A stretch of DNA of 64,000 bases from Pleurodeles waltl (lineage: Eukaryota; Chordata; Amphibia; Caudata; Salamandridae): the NCBI RefSeq assembly GCF_031143425.1, contig NC_090443.1, forward strand, positions 1,059,012,423 through 1,059,076,422, read 5' to 3'. The notes under the pieces are model-generated. The model saw only the letters and a list, made by a program, of their open reading frames with translations. It had not been told where the DNA came from and did no database searches. The position numbers and the translations under genes were made by a program. Position 1 is the stretch's first letter; each line of letters opens with the position of its first letter. Below, piece by piece: positions 44,201 to 56,403 of this stretch.

Positions 44201-46858
44201 CTAACCTTGGCCAGTTGAGACTTTATTGTCTAAGTGGTGATAAGTAGAGAGTAGCTCTGCAATAGACTGGTTACTCCCTTTATCATCCACTATATGGTTA
44301 CTTCCCTGTAGGGATGTAAACCACCCTGTTTGAAGTTTTTTAGCTAAGCAACAATGTGAAGATGTATTTTCAGAGTTTCTATCAGTAAGTTTTAGTTTAG
44401 AGCAGTGGGAATTGTCCACTGAACCTATTTGTAGTGATGGAAATGCCAGACAGGGATGCTGTCTCAGAAAAGCCATAGCTGGGCAAACACTTTGTCCATA
44501 TGGCTGGAAGAGAGAACAGGGATGCTGTTTCTCTTGGGTTGGAGCAGGGCAGGGATGCTGTCCTATCAGCTCCACACTAGGGCAGGGATGCTGTCCTAAG
44601 TGTTGTGAGGCAGTGCAGAGTTTCTGCACTAAAGTTTCTCTGGGAGGGTTGGAGGGACGCTCCATGTTAACTAAAATGGTGCTCTTTTTCTCACCAATGT
44701 TAGTTATCCCACAGAGAGGTACTTCCACCTCAGGGAGTCCAGCTTTGCCAGCTGATGATTCCCTTGGAACAGGTGCCACCCCAGGAGAGGTTTCTCCCAC
44801 CACAGGAATAGTATCCTGAATGGTAGGGTGGTTAGGGGATACTGTGATACCCTTTTTACCTGTTGATGGAGAGGGATCCTGAGTTTTCAGGCCTTCTCTC
44901 CTTTGCTTTTTCATTTCACTTGAAATGAGAGGGAACAATTCCTCAGGGATGCCCAGCATGGCTGCATGGGCATAAAACTCTACATCAGCCCAACCTGAGG
45001 CCTCTAGGTCATTACCTAAGAGACAGTCTACAGGTAAGCTAGGTGATACCACCACCTGCTTAGGGCCAGTAACTCCACCCCAACTAAACTGAATTATAGC
45101 TAAGGGAAGAAACTTAGTGGAGTTATGGACATCAATAATCTTATACTGTTGTCCAATGATGTGTTGTTCAGGAGGCACTAGGTTTTCAGTCACCAAAGTG
45201 AAACTGGCACCTGTGTCCCTGTAGGCCAAGGCCTCAACACCATTTATTGAAACTGTCTGCCTGTACTTATCCATTGTAAGGGGACAAGCAGCCAGTGTGG
45301 CAAGGCCAATGCCACTAGGTGTGACAGAAACTGTCTTGGGACTGATGACATCAGTTTTCACTATGGACCCATAAGTGAACCCAACTACACCCTTTGCTTG
45401 ACTGTTGCCAGCAGTCCCACCACTAGTACCACTACTGCTAGGGGCACTAGAGCTTGATGTATTAGTGGTGGTAGGCTCAGGGGGTTTACCTGGACAGGAC
45501 TTATCCCCTGGCCTATGGCCTCTGTTTTTACACACAAAGCACCAAGGCTTTTTAATGTGTGCAGGTTGGGAAGAAGAGGAAGAATTTGTTTTATCCCCAC
45601 CCTCTGAAGAGTGTTTAAGATTTGAAGTGGGATCTTTGGTTTTACCCTTATCCCCATGCTTATCTTGAGATTTTTCACCATCTTTCTTCTTATTGCCATC
45701 TTTGTCACCCCCTGTATGAACTTTTCTGTTCACCCTTGTTCTGACCCATTTGTCTGCCTTCTTTCCCAATTCTTGGGGAGAGGTCAGATCAGAGTCTACC
45801 AGGTACTGGTGCAACAAATCAGACACACAATTATTAAGTATATGCTCTCTCAGGATTGTGTTATACAGGCTTTCATAATCAGTAACTTTACTGTCATGTA
45901 ACCACCCCTCCAAGGCCTTCACTGCCTGGTCAATGAAATCAACCCAGTCTTGTGAAGACTCCTTTTTGGTCTCTCTGAACTTTATCCTGTACTGTTCAGT
46001 GGTTAAGCCATAACCATCCAGGAGTGCATTCTTAAGAACTGTAAAATTATTGGCATCATTTTCTTTCACAGTAAGGAGCCTATCCCTACCTTTTCCACTA
46101 AATGATAGCCATAGGATAGCAGCCCACTGCTTTTGAGGGACATCCTGTACAGCACAGGCCCTCTCAAGTGCAGCAAACCACTTGTTAATGTCATCCCCCT
46201 CCTTATAAGGGGGAACTATCTTGTGCAGATTCCTGGAATCATGCTCTTTTGCAGGATGACTATGGGGAATACTGCTGCTGCCACCATGGGTATCTAAACC
46301 CAACTTTTGTCTTTCCTTCTCTAATTCTAAAGACTGTCTATCCAAATCCAGCTGTTGCTTCTTGAGCTTCAGTCTGGTTTGTTCCACTCTCAATCTATTG
46401 AGCTCCCTTTCTAACAATCTGTCATCAGGGTGGGTGGGAGGGACATTTCCAGATACAGAGGTATGATGGGAATGAACAGAAGGAGACCTGTCCCTTACAG
46501 AGGGCACCCTAACAGCTTGGCTACCAGTATAATGTGAGAGCACACCATCAGTATGGTGTGATTCAACCTCTGTACCAACTATGCTAGACTGTCTAGTAAT
46601 GGGCAGGCTGAGAAGTTTCTTTCCTGAACCTTTTCCTGGGGGAGTCCCTGGATCAGATTGAGAACCATTAGCTACTTTTTCACCAGATTGGGCACTTATG
46701 GCCTTATCCTGTACTCTAAGCATATTAATTAACAGTTCTAAGGAAGGATTCTTCCCTACACTCAAACCTCTCTCTATGCAGAGACTCCTTGCTCCTTTCC
46801 AGCTAAGGTGATCATATGCAAGTTTGGACAGTTCAACATTTTTTCCTGTGCCAGACAT
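44201..46858 (-). CDS. gag: Gag-protease polyprotein, unit 8, full length (885 aa)
   Basis: Full-length frame. Private Gly137, Asp322 (in the SCAN-like domain) and Arg734. Val791 is shared with unit 7. Tyr332 returns, as in units 1-3, 9 and 10. The base change just upstream of the ATG is shared with unit 3, which is not a neighbour. Confidence 0.92.
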   Translation of the reverse strand: MSGTGKNVELSKLAYDHLSWKGARSLCIERGLSVGKNPSLELLINMLRVQDKAISAQSGEKVANGSQSDPGTPPGKGSGKKLLSLPITRQSSIVGTEVESHHTDGVLSHYTGSQAVRVPSVRDRSPSVHSHHTSVSGNVPPTHPDDRLLERELNRLRVEQTRLKLKKQQLDLDRQSLELEKERQKLGLDTHGGSSSIPHSHPAKEHDSRNLHKIVPPYKEGDDINKWFAALERACAVQDVPQKQWAAILWLSFSGKGRDRLLTVKENDANNFTVLKNALLDGYGLTTEQYRIKFRETKKESSQDWVDFIDQAVKALEGWLHDSKVTDYESLYNTILREHILNNCVSDLLHQYLVDSDLTSPQELGKKADKWVRTRVNRKVHTGGDKDGNKKKDGEKSQDKHGDKGKTKDPTSNLKHSSEGGDKTNSSSSSQPAHIKKPWCFVCKNRGHRPGDKSCPGKPPEPTTTNTSSSSAPSSSGTSGGTAGNSQAKGVVGFTYGSIVKTDVISPKTVSVTPSGIGLATLAACPLTMDKYRQTVSINGVEALAYRDTGASFTLVTENLVPPEQHIIGQQYKIIDVHNSTKFLPLAIIQFSWGGVTGPKQVVVSPSLPVDCLLGNDLEASGWADVEFYAHAAMLGIPEELFPLISSEMKKQRREGLKTQDPSPSTGKKGITVSPNHPTIQDTIPVVGETSPGVAPVPRESSAGKAGLPEVEVPLCGITNIGEKKSTILVNMERPSNPPRETLVQKLCTASQHLGQHPCPSVELIGQHPCPAPTQEKQHPCSLFQPYGQSVCPAMAFLRQHPCLAFPSLQIGSVDNSHCSKLKLTDRNSENTSSHCCLAKKLQTGWFTSLQGSNHIVDDKGSNQSIAELLSTYHHLDNKVSTGQG

Positions 46859-47127
46859 TTTTTACAGAGAGTTAAAGTGATAGAAAAAGAAAAAAAGTTT
46901 TCAGAACTTTTTGGAAAGACAGAAAAAACTTTTTAAACTTTTAAGAACTTTTTGAAAGTTTTAGAAGTACTTTTCAGCACTTAGAAAAGAGTGAAAAAAG
47001 GAAATGCAAAACTTTTTGGCTATGTGTATATACACTGACCTTGTTTTGTATATTTTTCTCTTATGAAAAGTACAATGACAAGAGTGGTAAGTAGTCTCAA
47101 GCACTTATCCCACCACTGCACAACCAA

Positions 47128-50100
47128 TGTAGGAGGCTGGACTGGCTTGTAGTGAGTACCAAGGGGTACTTGCACCTTGCACCAGGCCCAGTTATCCCTT
47201 ATTAGTGTATAGGGTGTCTAGCAGCTTAGGCTGATAGATAATGGTAGCTTAGCAGAGCAGCTTAGGCTGAACTAGGAGACGTGTGAAGCTACTACAGTAC
47301 CACTTAGTGTCATATGCACAATATCATAAGAAAACACAATACACAGTTATACTAAAAATAAAGGTACTTTATTTTTATGACAATATGCCAAAGTATCTTA
47401 GAGTGTACCCTCAGTGAGAGGATAGGAAATATACACAAGATATATATACACAATAGCAAAAATATGCAGTATAGTCTTAGAAAACAGTGCAAACAATGTA
47501 TAGTTACAATAGGATGCAATGGGGAAACATAGGGATAGGGGCAACACAAACCATATACTCCAAAAGTGGAATGCGAACCACGAATGGACCCCAAACCTAT
47601 GTGACCTTGTAGAGGGTCGCTGGGACTATTAGAAAATAGTGAGAGTTAGAAAAATAACCCTCCCCAAGACCCTGAAAAGTGAGTGCAAAGTGCACTAAAG
47701 TTCCCCTAAGGACAAAAGAGTCGTGTTAGAGGAATAATGCAGGAAAGACACAAACCAGCAATGCAACAACTGTGGATTTCCAATCTAGGGTACCTGTGGA
47801 ACAAGGAGACCAAGTCCAAAAGTTACAAGCAAGTCGGAGATGGGCAGATGCCCAGGAAATGCCAGCTGCGGGTGCAAAGAAGCTTCGACTGGACAGAAGA
47901 AGCGGAGGTTTCTGCAGGAACAAAAAGGGCTAGAGACTTCCCCTTTGGTGGACGGATCCCTCTCGCCTTGGAAAGTCGTGCAGAAGTGTTTTCCCGCCGG
48001 AAGAACGCCAACAAGCCTTGCTACACGCAAATCGTGCGTTTGGCGTTTTTGGACGCTGTTGGGGCCCAGGAGGGTACAGGAGGTCGCAAATTGGACCTGC
48101 AGAGAGAGGGGACGTCGAGCAAGACAAAGAGCCCTCACTGAAGCAGGTAGCACCCGGAGAAGTGCCAGAAACAGGCACTACGAGGATGCGTGAAACGGTG
48201 CTCGCCGAAGTTGCACAAAGGAGTCCCACGTCGCCGGAGACCAACTTAGAAAGTCGTGCAAGGCAGGTTAGAGTGCCGTGAAGCCAGGCTTGGCTGTGCA
48301 CGAAGGATTTCCGCCGGAAGTGCACAGGGGCCGGAGTAGCTTGCAAAGTCGCGGTTCCCAGCAATGCAGCCCAGCGAGGTGAGGCAAGGACTTACCTCCA
48401 CCAAACTTGGGCTGAAGAGTCACTGGCTGTGCGGGTCACTTGGACAGAGTCGCTGGATTCGAGGGACCTCGCTCGTCGTGCTGAGAGGAGACCCAAGGGA
48501 CCGGTGATGCAGCTTTTTGGTGCCTGCGGTTGCAGGGGGAAGATTCCGTCGACCCACGGGAGATTTCTTCGGAGCTTCTGGTGCAGAGAGGAGGCAGGCT
48601 ACCCCCACAGCATGCACAAGCAGGAAAACAGTCGAGAAGGCGGCAGGATCAGCGTTACAGAGTTGCAGTAGTCGTCTTTGCTACTATGTTGCAGGTTTGC
48701 AGGCTTCCAGCGCGGTCAGCGGTCGTTTCCTTATCAGAAGGTGAAGAGAGAGATGCAGAGGAACTCGGCTGAGCTCATGCATTCGTTATCTAAAGTTTCC
48801 CCAGAGACAGAGACCCTAAATAGCCAGAAAAGAGGGTTTGGCTACCTAGGAGAGAGGAAAGGCTACTAACACCTGAAGGAGCCTATCAGCAGGAGTCTCT
48901 GACGTCACCTGGTGGCACTGGCCACTCAGAGCAGTCCAGTGTGCCAGCAGCACCTCTGTTTCCAAGATGGCAGAGGTCTGGAGCACACTGGAGGAGCTCT
49001 GGACACCTCCCAGGGGAGGTGCAGGTCAGGGGAGTGGTCACTCCCCTTTCCTTTGTCCAGTTTCGCGCCAGAGCAGGGGCTAAGGGGTCCCTGAACCGGT
49101 GTAGACTGGCTTATGCAGAATTGGGCACATCTGTGCCCAACAAAGCATTTCCAGAGGCTGGGGGAGGCTACTCCTCCCCTGCCTTCACACCATTTTCCAA
49201 AGGGAGAGGGTGTCACACCCTCTCTCAGAGGAAGTTCTTTGTTCTGCCATCCTGGGCCAGGCCTGGTTGGACCCCAGGAGGGCAGCTGCCTGTCTGAGGG
49301 GTTGGCAGCAGCAGCAGCTGCAGTGAAACCCCAGGAAGGGCAGTCTGGCAGTACCAGGGTCTGTGCTACAGACCACTGGGATCATGGAATTGTACCAACA
49401 ATGCCAGGATGGCATAGAGGGGGCAATTCCATGATCATAGACATGTTACATGGCCATATTCGGAGTTACCATGGTGAAGCTACATAGAGGTAGTGACCTA
49501 TATGTAGTGCACGCGTGTAATGGTGTCCCCGCACTCACAAAGTTCAGTGAATTGTCTCTGAACAATGTGGGGGCACCTTGGCTAGTGCCAGGGTGCCCTC
49601 ACACTAAGTAACTTTGCACCTAACCTTTACCAGGTAAAGGTTAGACATATAGGTGACTTATAAGTTACTTAAGTGCAGTGTAAAATGGCTGTGAAATAAC
49701 GTGGACGTTATTTCACTCAGGCTGCAGTGGCAGGCCTGTGTAAGAATTGTCAGAGCTCCCTATGGGTGGCAAAAGAAATGCTGCAGCCCATAGGGATCTC
49801 CTGGAACCCCAATACCCTGGGTACCTCAGTACCATATACTAGGGAATTATAAGGGTGTTCCAGTAAGCCAATGTAAATTGGTAAAATTGGTCACTAGCCT
49901 GTTAGTGACAATTTGAAGTAATGAGAGAGCATAACCACTGAGGTTCTGGTTAGCAGAGCCTCAGTGAGACAGTTAGGCACCACACAGGGAACATATACAT
50001 GCACACCTATGAGCACTGGGGCCCTGTGTGACAGGGTCCCAGTGACACATACATATAGGCCACAAACCTATGAGCACTGGGGTCCTGACCAGCAGGATCC

Positions 50101-50271
50101 CAGTGACACATAACAAACATACTGAAAACATAGTGTTTTCACTATGAGCACTGAGGCCTGGCTATCAGGATCCCAGTGAGACAGTGAAAACAGTGACAAA
50201 CACTCTGACATACACTCAAAAACAGGCCAAAAGTGGGGGTAACAAGGCTAGAAAGAGACTACCTTCTCACA
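47128..50271 (-). repeat. LTR9 (3144 bp)
   Basis: One base is missing near 48427 (CACTGGCTGTG) compared with the others. CRE at 48900-48907. ACATAGAGG near 49485 breaks the 12-bp palindrome found in most copies and is shared with LTR10. Confidence 0.93.
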
Positions 50272-50301
50272 CAACCCCCCCCCAAACGAAGGACAATAAG
50301 G

Positions 50302-52959
50302 CTAACCTTGGCCAGTTGAGACTTTATTGTCTAAGTGGTGATAAGTAGAGAGTAGCTCTGCAATAGACTGGTTACTCCCTTTATCATCCACTATATGGTT
50401 ACTTCCCTGTAGGGATGTAAACCACCCTGTTTGAAGTTTTTTAGCTAAGCAACAATGTGAAGATGTATTTTCAGAGTTTCTATCAGTAAGTTTTAGTTTA
50501 GAGCAGTGGGAATTGTCCACTGAACCTATTTGTAGTGATGGAAATGCCAGACAGGGATGCTGTCTCAGAAAAGCCATAGCTGGGCAAAAACTTTGTCCAT
50601 ATGGCTGGAAGAGAGAACAGGGATGCTGTTTCTCTTGGGTTGGAGCAGGGCAGGGATGCTGTCCTATCAGCTCCACACTAGGGCAGGGATGCTGTCCTAA
50701 GTGTTGTGAGGCAGTGCAGAGTTTCCGCACTAAAGTTTCTCTGGGAGGGTTGGAGGGATGCTCCATGTTAACTAAAATGGTGCTCTTTTTCTCACCAATG
50801 TTAGTTATCCCACAGAGAGGTACTTCCACCTCAGGGAGTCCAGCTTTGCCAGCTGATGATTCCCTTGGAACAGGTGCCACCCCAGGAGAGGTTTCTCCCA
50901 CCACAGGAATAGTATCCTGAATGGTAGGGTGGTTAGGGGATACTGTGATACCCTTTTTACCTGTTGATGGAGAGGGATCCTGAGTTTTCAGGCCTTCTCT
51001 CCTTTGCTTTTTCATTTCACTTGAAATGAGAGGGAACAATTCCTCAGGGATGCCCAGCATGGCTGCATGGGCATACAACTCTACATCAGCCCAACCTGAG
51101 GCCTCTAGGTCATTACCTAAGAGACAGTCTACAGGTAAGCTAGGTGATACCACCACCTGCTTAGGGCCAGTAACTCCACCCCAACTAAACTGAATTATAG
51201 CTAAGGGAAGAAACTTAGTGGAGTTATGGACATCAATAATCTTATACTGTTGTCCAATGATGTGTTGTTCAGGAGGCACTAGGTTTTCAGTCACCAAAGT
51301 GAAACTGGCACCTGTGTCCCTGTAGGCCAAGGCCTCAACACCATTTATTGAAACTGTCTGCCTGTACTTATCCATTGTAAGGGGACAAGCAGCCAGTGTG
51401 GCAAGGCCAATGCCACTAGGTGTGACAGAAACTGTCTTGGGACTGATGACATCAGTTTTCACTATGGACCCATAAGTGAACCCAACTACACCCTTTGCTT
51501 GACTGTTGCCAGCAGTCCCACCACTAGTACCACTACTGCTAGGGGCACTAGAGCTTGATGTATTAGTGGTGGTAGGCTCAGGGGGTTTACCTGGACAGGA
51601 CTTATCCCCTGGCCTATGGCCTCTGTTTTTACACACAAAGCACCAAGGCTTTTTAATGTGTGCAGGTTGGGAAGAAGAGGAAGAATTTGTTTTATCCCCA
51701 CCCTCTGAAGAGTGTTTAAGATTTGAAGTGGGATCTTTGGTTTTACCCTTATCCCCATGCTTATCTTGAGATTTTTCACCATCTTTCTTCTTATTGCCAT
51801 CTTTGTCACCCCCTGTATGAACTTTTCTGTTCACCCTTGTTCTGACCCATTTGTCTGCCTTCTTTCCCAATTCTTGGGGAGAGGTCAGATCAGAGTCTAC
51901 CAGGTACTGGTGCAACAAATCAGACACACAATTATTAAGTATATGCTCTCTCAGGATTGTGTTATACAGGCTTTCATAATCAGTAACTTTAATGCCATGT
52001 AACCACCCCTCCAAGGCCTTCACTGCCTGGTCAATGAAATCAACCCAGTCTTGTGAAGACTCCTTTTTGGTCTCTCTGAACTTTATCCTGTACTGTTCAG
52101 TGGTTAAGCCATAACCATCCAGGAGTGCATTCTTAAGAACTGTAAAATTATTGGCATCATTTTCTTTCACAGTAAGGAGCCTATCCCTACCTTTTCCACT
52201 AAATGATAGCCATAGGATAGCAGCCCACTGCTTTTGAGGGACATCCTGTACAGCACAGGCCCTCTCAAGTGCAGCAAACCACTTGTTAATGTCATCCCCC
52301 TCCTTATAAGGGGGAACTATCTTGTGCAGATTCCTGGAATCATGCTCTTTTGCAGGATGACTATGGGGAATACTGCTGCTGCCACCATGGGTATCTAAAC
52401 CCAACTTTTGTCTTTCCTTCTCTAATTCTAAAGACTGTCTATCCAAATCCAGCTGTTGCTTCTTGAGCTTCAGTCTGGTTTGTTCCACTCTCAATCTATT
52501 GAGCTCCCTTTCTAACAATCTGTCATCAGGGTGGGTGGGAGGGACATTTCTAGATACAGAGGTATGATGGGAATGAACAGAAGGAGACCTGTCCCTTACA
52601 GAGGGCACCCTAACAGCTTGGCTACCAGTATAATGTGAGAGCACACCATCAGTATGGTGTGATTCAACCTCTGTACCAACTATGCTAGACTGTCTAGTAA
52701 TGGGCAGGCTGAGAAGTTTCTTTCCTGAACCTTTTCCTGGGGGAGTCCCTGGATCAGATTGAGAACCATTAGCTACTTGTTCACCAGATTGGGCACTTAT
52801 GGCCTTATCCTGTACTCTAAGCATATTAATTAACAGTTCTAAGGAAGGATTCTTCCCTACACTCAAACCTCTCTCTATGCAGAGACTCCTTGCTCCTTTC
52901 CAGCTAAGGTGATCATATGCAAGTTTGGACAGTTCAACATTTTTTCCTGTGCCAGACAT
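50302..52959 (-). CDS. gag: Gag-protease polyprotein, unit 9, full length (885 aa)
   Basis: Full-length frame. Private Gln61, Leu628 and Arg745 (the first Q-x-x-C repeat loses its Gln, Cys kept). Ile323 in the SCAN-like domain is shared with unit 10 only. Confidence 0.92.
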   Translation of the reverse strand: MSGTGKNVELSKLAYDHLSWKGARSLCIERGLSVGKNPSLELLINMLRVQDKAISAQSGEQVANGSQSDPGTPPGKGSGKKLLSLPITRQSSIVGTEVESHHTDGVLSHYTGSQAVRVPSVRDRSPSVHSHHTSVSRNVPPTHPDDRLLERELNRLRVEQTRLKLKKQQLDLDRQSLELEKERQKLGLDTHGGSSSIPHSHPAKEHDSRNLHKIVPPYKEGDDINKWFAALERACAVQDVPQKQWAAILWLSFSGKGRDRLLTVKENDANNFTVLKNALLDGYGLTTEQYRIKFRETKKESSQDWVDFIDQAVKALEGWLHGIKVTDYESLYNTILREHILNNCVSDLLHQYLVDSDLTSPQELGKKADKWVRTRVNRKVHTGGDKDGNKKKDGEKSQDKHGDKGKTKDPTSNLKHSSEGGDKTNSSSSSQPAHIKKPWCFVCKNRGHRPGDKSCPGKPPEPTTTNTSSSSAPSSSGTSGGTAGNSQAKGVVGFTYGSIVKTDVISPKTVSVTPSGIGLATLAACPLTMDKYRQTVSINGVEALAYRDTGASFTLVTENLVPPEQHIIGQQYKIIDVHNSTKFLPLAIIQFSWGGVTGPKQVVVSPSLPVDCLLGNDLEASGWADVELYAHAAMLGIPEELFPLISSEMKKQRREGLKTQDPSPSTGKKGITVSPNHPTIQDTIPVVGETSPGVAPVPRESSAGKAGLPEVEVPLCGITNIGEKKSTILVNMEHPSNPPRETLVRKLCTASQHLGQHPCPSVELIGQHPCPAPTQEKQHPCSLFQPYGQSFCPAMAFLRQHPCLAFPSLQIGSVDNSHCSKLKLTDRNSENTSSHCCLAKKLQTGWFTSLQGSNHIVDDKGSNQSIAELLSTYHHLDNKVSTGQG

Positions 52960-53228
52960 TTTTTAGAGAGAGTTAAAGTGATAGAAAAAGAAAAAAAGTT
53001 TTCAGAACTTTTTGGAAAGACAGAAAAAACTTTTTAAACTTTTAAGAACTTTTTGAAAGTTTTAGAAGTACTTTTCAGCACTTAGAAAAGAGTGAAAAAA
53101 GGAAATGCAAAACTTTTTGGCTATGTGTATATACACTGACCTTGTTTTGTATATTTTTCTCTTATGAAAAGTACAATGACAAGAGTGGTAAGTAGTCTCA
53201 AGCACTTATCCCACCACTGCACAACCAA

Positions 53229-56200
53229 TGTAGGAGGCTGGACTGGCTTGTAGTGAGTACCAAGGGGTACTTGCACCTTGCACCAGGCCCAGTTATCCCT
53301 TATTAGTGTATAGGGTGTCTAGCAGCTTAGGCTGATAGATAATGGTAGCTTAGCAGAGCAGCTTAGGCTGAACTAGGAGACGTGTGAAGCTACTACAGTA
53401 CCACTTAGTGTCATATGCACAATATCATAAGAAAACACAATACACAGTTATACTAAAAATAAAGGTACTTTATTTTTATGACAATATGCCAAAGTATCTT
53501 AGAGTGTACCCTCAGTGAGAGGATAGGAAATATACACAAGATATATATACACAATAGCAAAAATATGCAGTATAGTCTTAGAAAACAGTGCAAACAATGT
53601 ATAGTTACAATAGGATGCAATGGGGAAACATAGGGATAGGGGCAACACAAACCATATACTCCAAAAGTGGAATGCGAACCACGAATGGACCCCAAACCTA
53701 TGTGACCTTGTAGAGGGTCGCTGGACTATTAGAAAATAGTGAGAGTTAGAAAAATAACCCTCCCCAAGACCCTGAAAAGTGAGTGCAAAGTGCACTAAAG
53801 TTCCCCTAAGGACAAAAGAGTCGTGTTAGAGGAATAATGCAGGAAAGACACAAACCAGCAATGCAACAACTGTGGATTTCCAATCTAGGGTACCTGTGGA
53901 ACAAGGGGACCAAGTCCAAAAGTCACAAGCAAGTCGGAGATGGGCAGATGCCCAGGAAATGCCAGCTGCGGGTGCAAAGAAGCTTCGACTGGACAGAAGA
54001 AGCGGAGGTTTCTGCAGGAACGAAAAGGGCTAGAGACTTCCCCTTTGGTGGACGGATCCCTCTCGCCTTGGAAAGTCGTACAGAAGTGTTTTCCCGCCGG
54101 AAGAACGCCAACAAGCCTTGCTACACGCAAATCGTGCGTTTGGCGTTTTTGGACGCTGTTGGGGCCCAGGAGGGTACAGGAGATCGCAAATTGGACCTGC
54201 AGAGAGAGGGGACGTCGGGCAAGACAAAGAGCCCTCACTGAAGCAGATAGCACCCGGAGAAGTGCCAGAAACAGGCACTATGAGGATGCGTGAAACAGTG
54301 CTCGCCGAAGTTGCACAAAGGAGTCCCACGTCGCCGGAGACCAACTTAGAAAGTCGTGCAAGGCAGGTTAGAGTGCCGTGAACCCAGGCTTGGCTGTGCA
54401 CGAAGGATTTCCGCCGGAAGTGCACAGGGGCCGGAGTAGCTTGCAAAGTCGCGGTTCCCAGCAATGCAGCCCAGCGAGGTGAGGCAAGGACTTACCTCCA
54501 CCAAACTTGGGCTGAAGAGTCACTGGACTGTGCGGGTCACTTGGACAGAGTCGCTGGATTCGAGGGACCTCGCTCGTCGTGCTGAGAGGAGACCCAAGGG
54601 ACCGGTGATGCAGCTTTTTGGTGCCTGCGGTTGCAGGGGGAAGATTCCGTCTACCCACGGGAGATTTCTTCGGAGCTTCTGGTGCAGAGAGGAGGCAGGC
54701 TACCCCCACAGCATGCACAAGCAGGAAAACAGTCGAGAAGGCGGCAGGATCAGCGTTACAGAGTTGCAGTAGTCGTCTTTGCTACTATGTTGCAGGTTTG
54801 CAGGCTTCCAGCGCGGTCAGCGGTCGTTTCCTTATCAGAAGGTGAAGAGAGAGATGCAGAGGAACTCGGCTGAGCTCATGCATTCGTTATCTAAAGTTTC
54901 CCCAGAGACAGAGACCCTAAATAGCCAGAAAAGAGGGTTTGGCTACCTAGGAGAGAGGAAAGGCTACTAACACCTGAAGGAGCCTATCAGCAGGAGTCTC
55001 TGACGTCACCTGGTGGCACTGGCCACTCAGAGCAGTCCAGTGTGCCAGCAGCACCTCTGTTTCCAAGATGGCAGAGGTCTGGAGCACACTGGAGGAGCTC
55101 TGGACACCTCCCAGGGGAGGTGCAGGTCAGGGGAGTGGTCACTCCCCTTTCCTTTGTCCAGTTTCGCGCCAGAGCAGGGGCTAAGGGGTCCCTGAACCGG
55201 TGTAGACTGGCTTATGCAGAATTGGGCACATCTGTGCCCAACAAAGCATTTCCAGAGGCTGGGGGAGGCTACTCCTCCCCTGCCTTCACACCATTTTCCA
55301 AAGGGAGAGGGTGTCACACCCTCTCTCAGAGGAAGTTCTTTGTTCTGCCATCCTGGGCCAGGCCTGGTTGGACCCCAGGAGGGCAGCTGCCTGTCTGAGG
55401 GGTTGGCAGCAGCAGCAGCTGCAGTGAAACCCCAGGAAGGGCAGTCTGGCAGTACCAGGGTCTGTGCTACAGACCACTGGGATCATGGAATTGTACCAAC
55501 AATGCCAGGATGGCATAGAGGGGGCAATTCCATGATCATAGACATGTTACATGGCCATATTCGGAGTTACCATGGTGAAGCTACATAGAGGTAGTGACCT
55601 ATATGTAGTGCACGCGTGTAATGGTGTCCCCGCACTCACAAAGTTCAGTGAATTGGCTCTGAACAATGTGGGGGCACCTTGGCTAGTGCCAGGGTGCCCT
55701 CACACTAAGTAACTTTGCACCTAACCTTTACCAGGTAAAGGTTAGACATATAGGTGACTTATAAGTTACTTAAGTGCAGTGTAAAATGGCTGTGAAATAA
55801 CATTGGACGTTATTTCACTCAGGCTGCAGTGGCAGGCCTGTGTAAGAATTGTCAGAGCTCCCTATGGGTGGCAAAAGAAATGCTGCAGCCCATAGGGATC
55901 TCCTGGAACCCCAATACCCTGGGTACCTCAGTACCATATACTAGGGAATTATAAGGGTGTTCCAGTAAGCCAATGTAAATTGGTAAAATTGGTCACTAGC
56001 CTGTAAGTGACAATTTGAAGTAATGAGAGAGCATAACCACTGAGGTTCTGGTTAGCAGAGCCTCAGTGAGACAGTTAGGCACCACACAGGGAACATATAC
56101 ATGCACACCTATGAGCACTGGGGCCCTGTGTGACAGGGTCCCAGTGACACATACATATAGGCCACAAACCTATGAGCACTGGGGTCCTGACCAGCAGGAT

Positions 56201-56373
56201 CCCAGTGACACATAACAAACATACTGAAAACATAGTGTTTTCACTATGAGCACTGAGGCCTGGCTATCAGGATCCCAGTGAGACAGTGAAAACAGTGACA
56301 AACACTCTGACATACACTCAAAAACAGGCCAAAAGTGGGGGTAACAAGGCTAGAAAGAGACTACCTTCTCACA
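53229..56373 (-). repeat. LTR10 (3145 bp)
   Basis: A missing G near 53724 and an extra base near 55802 cancel in length. The extra base interrupts the loop side of the 12-bp hairpin equivalent to 863-888. CRE at 55001-55008. It shares ACATAGAGG with LTR9. Confidence 0.93.
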
Positions 56374-56403
56374 CAACCCCCCCCCAAACGAAGGACAATA
56401 AGG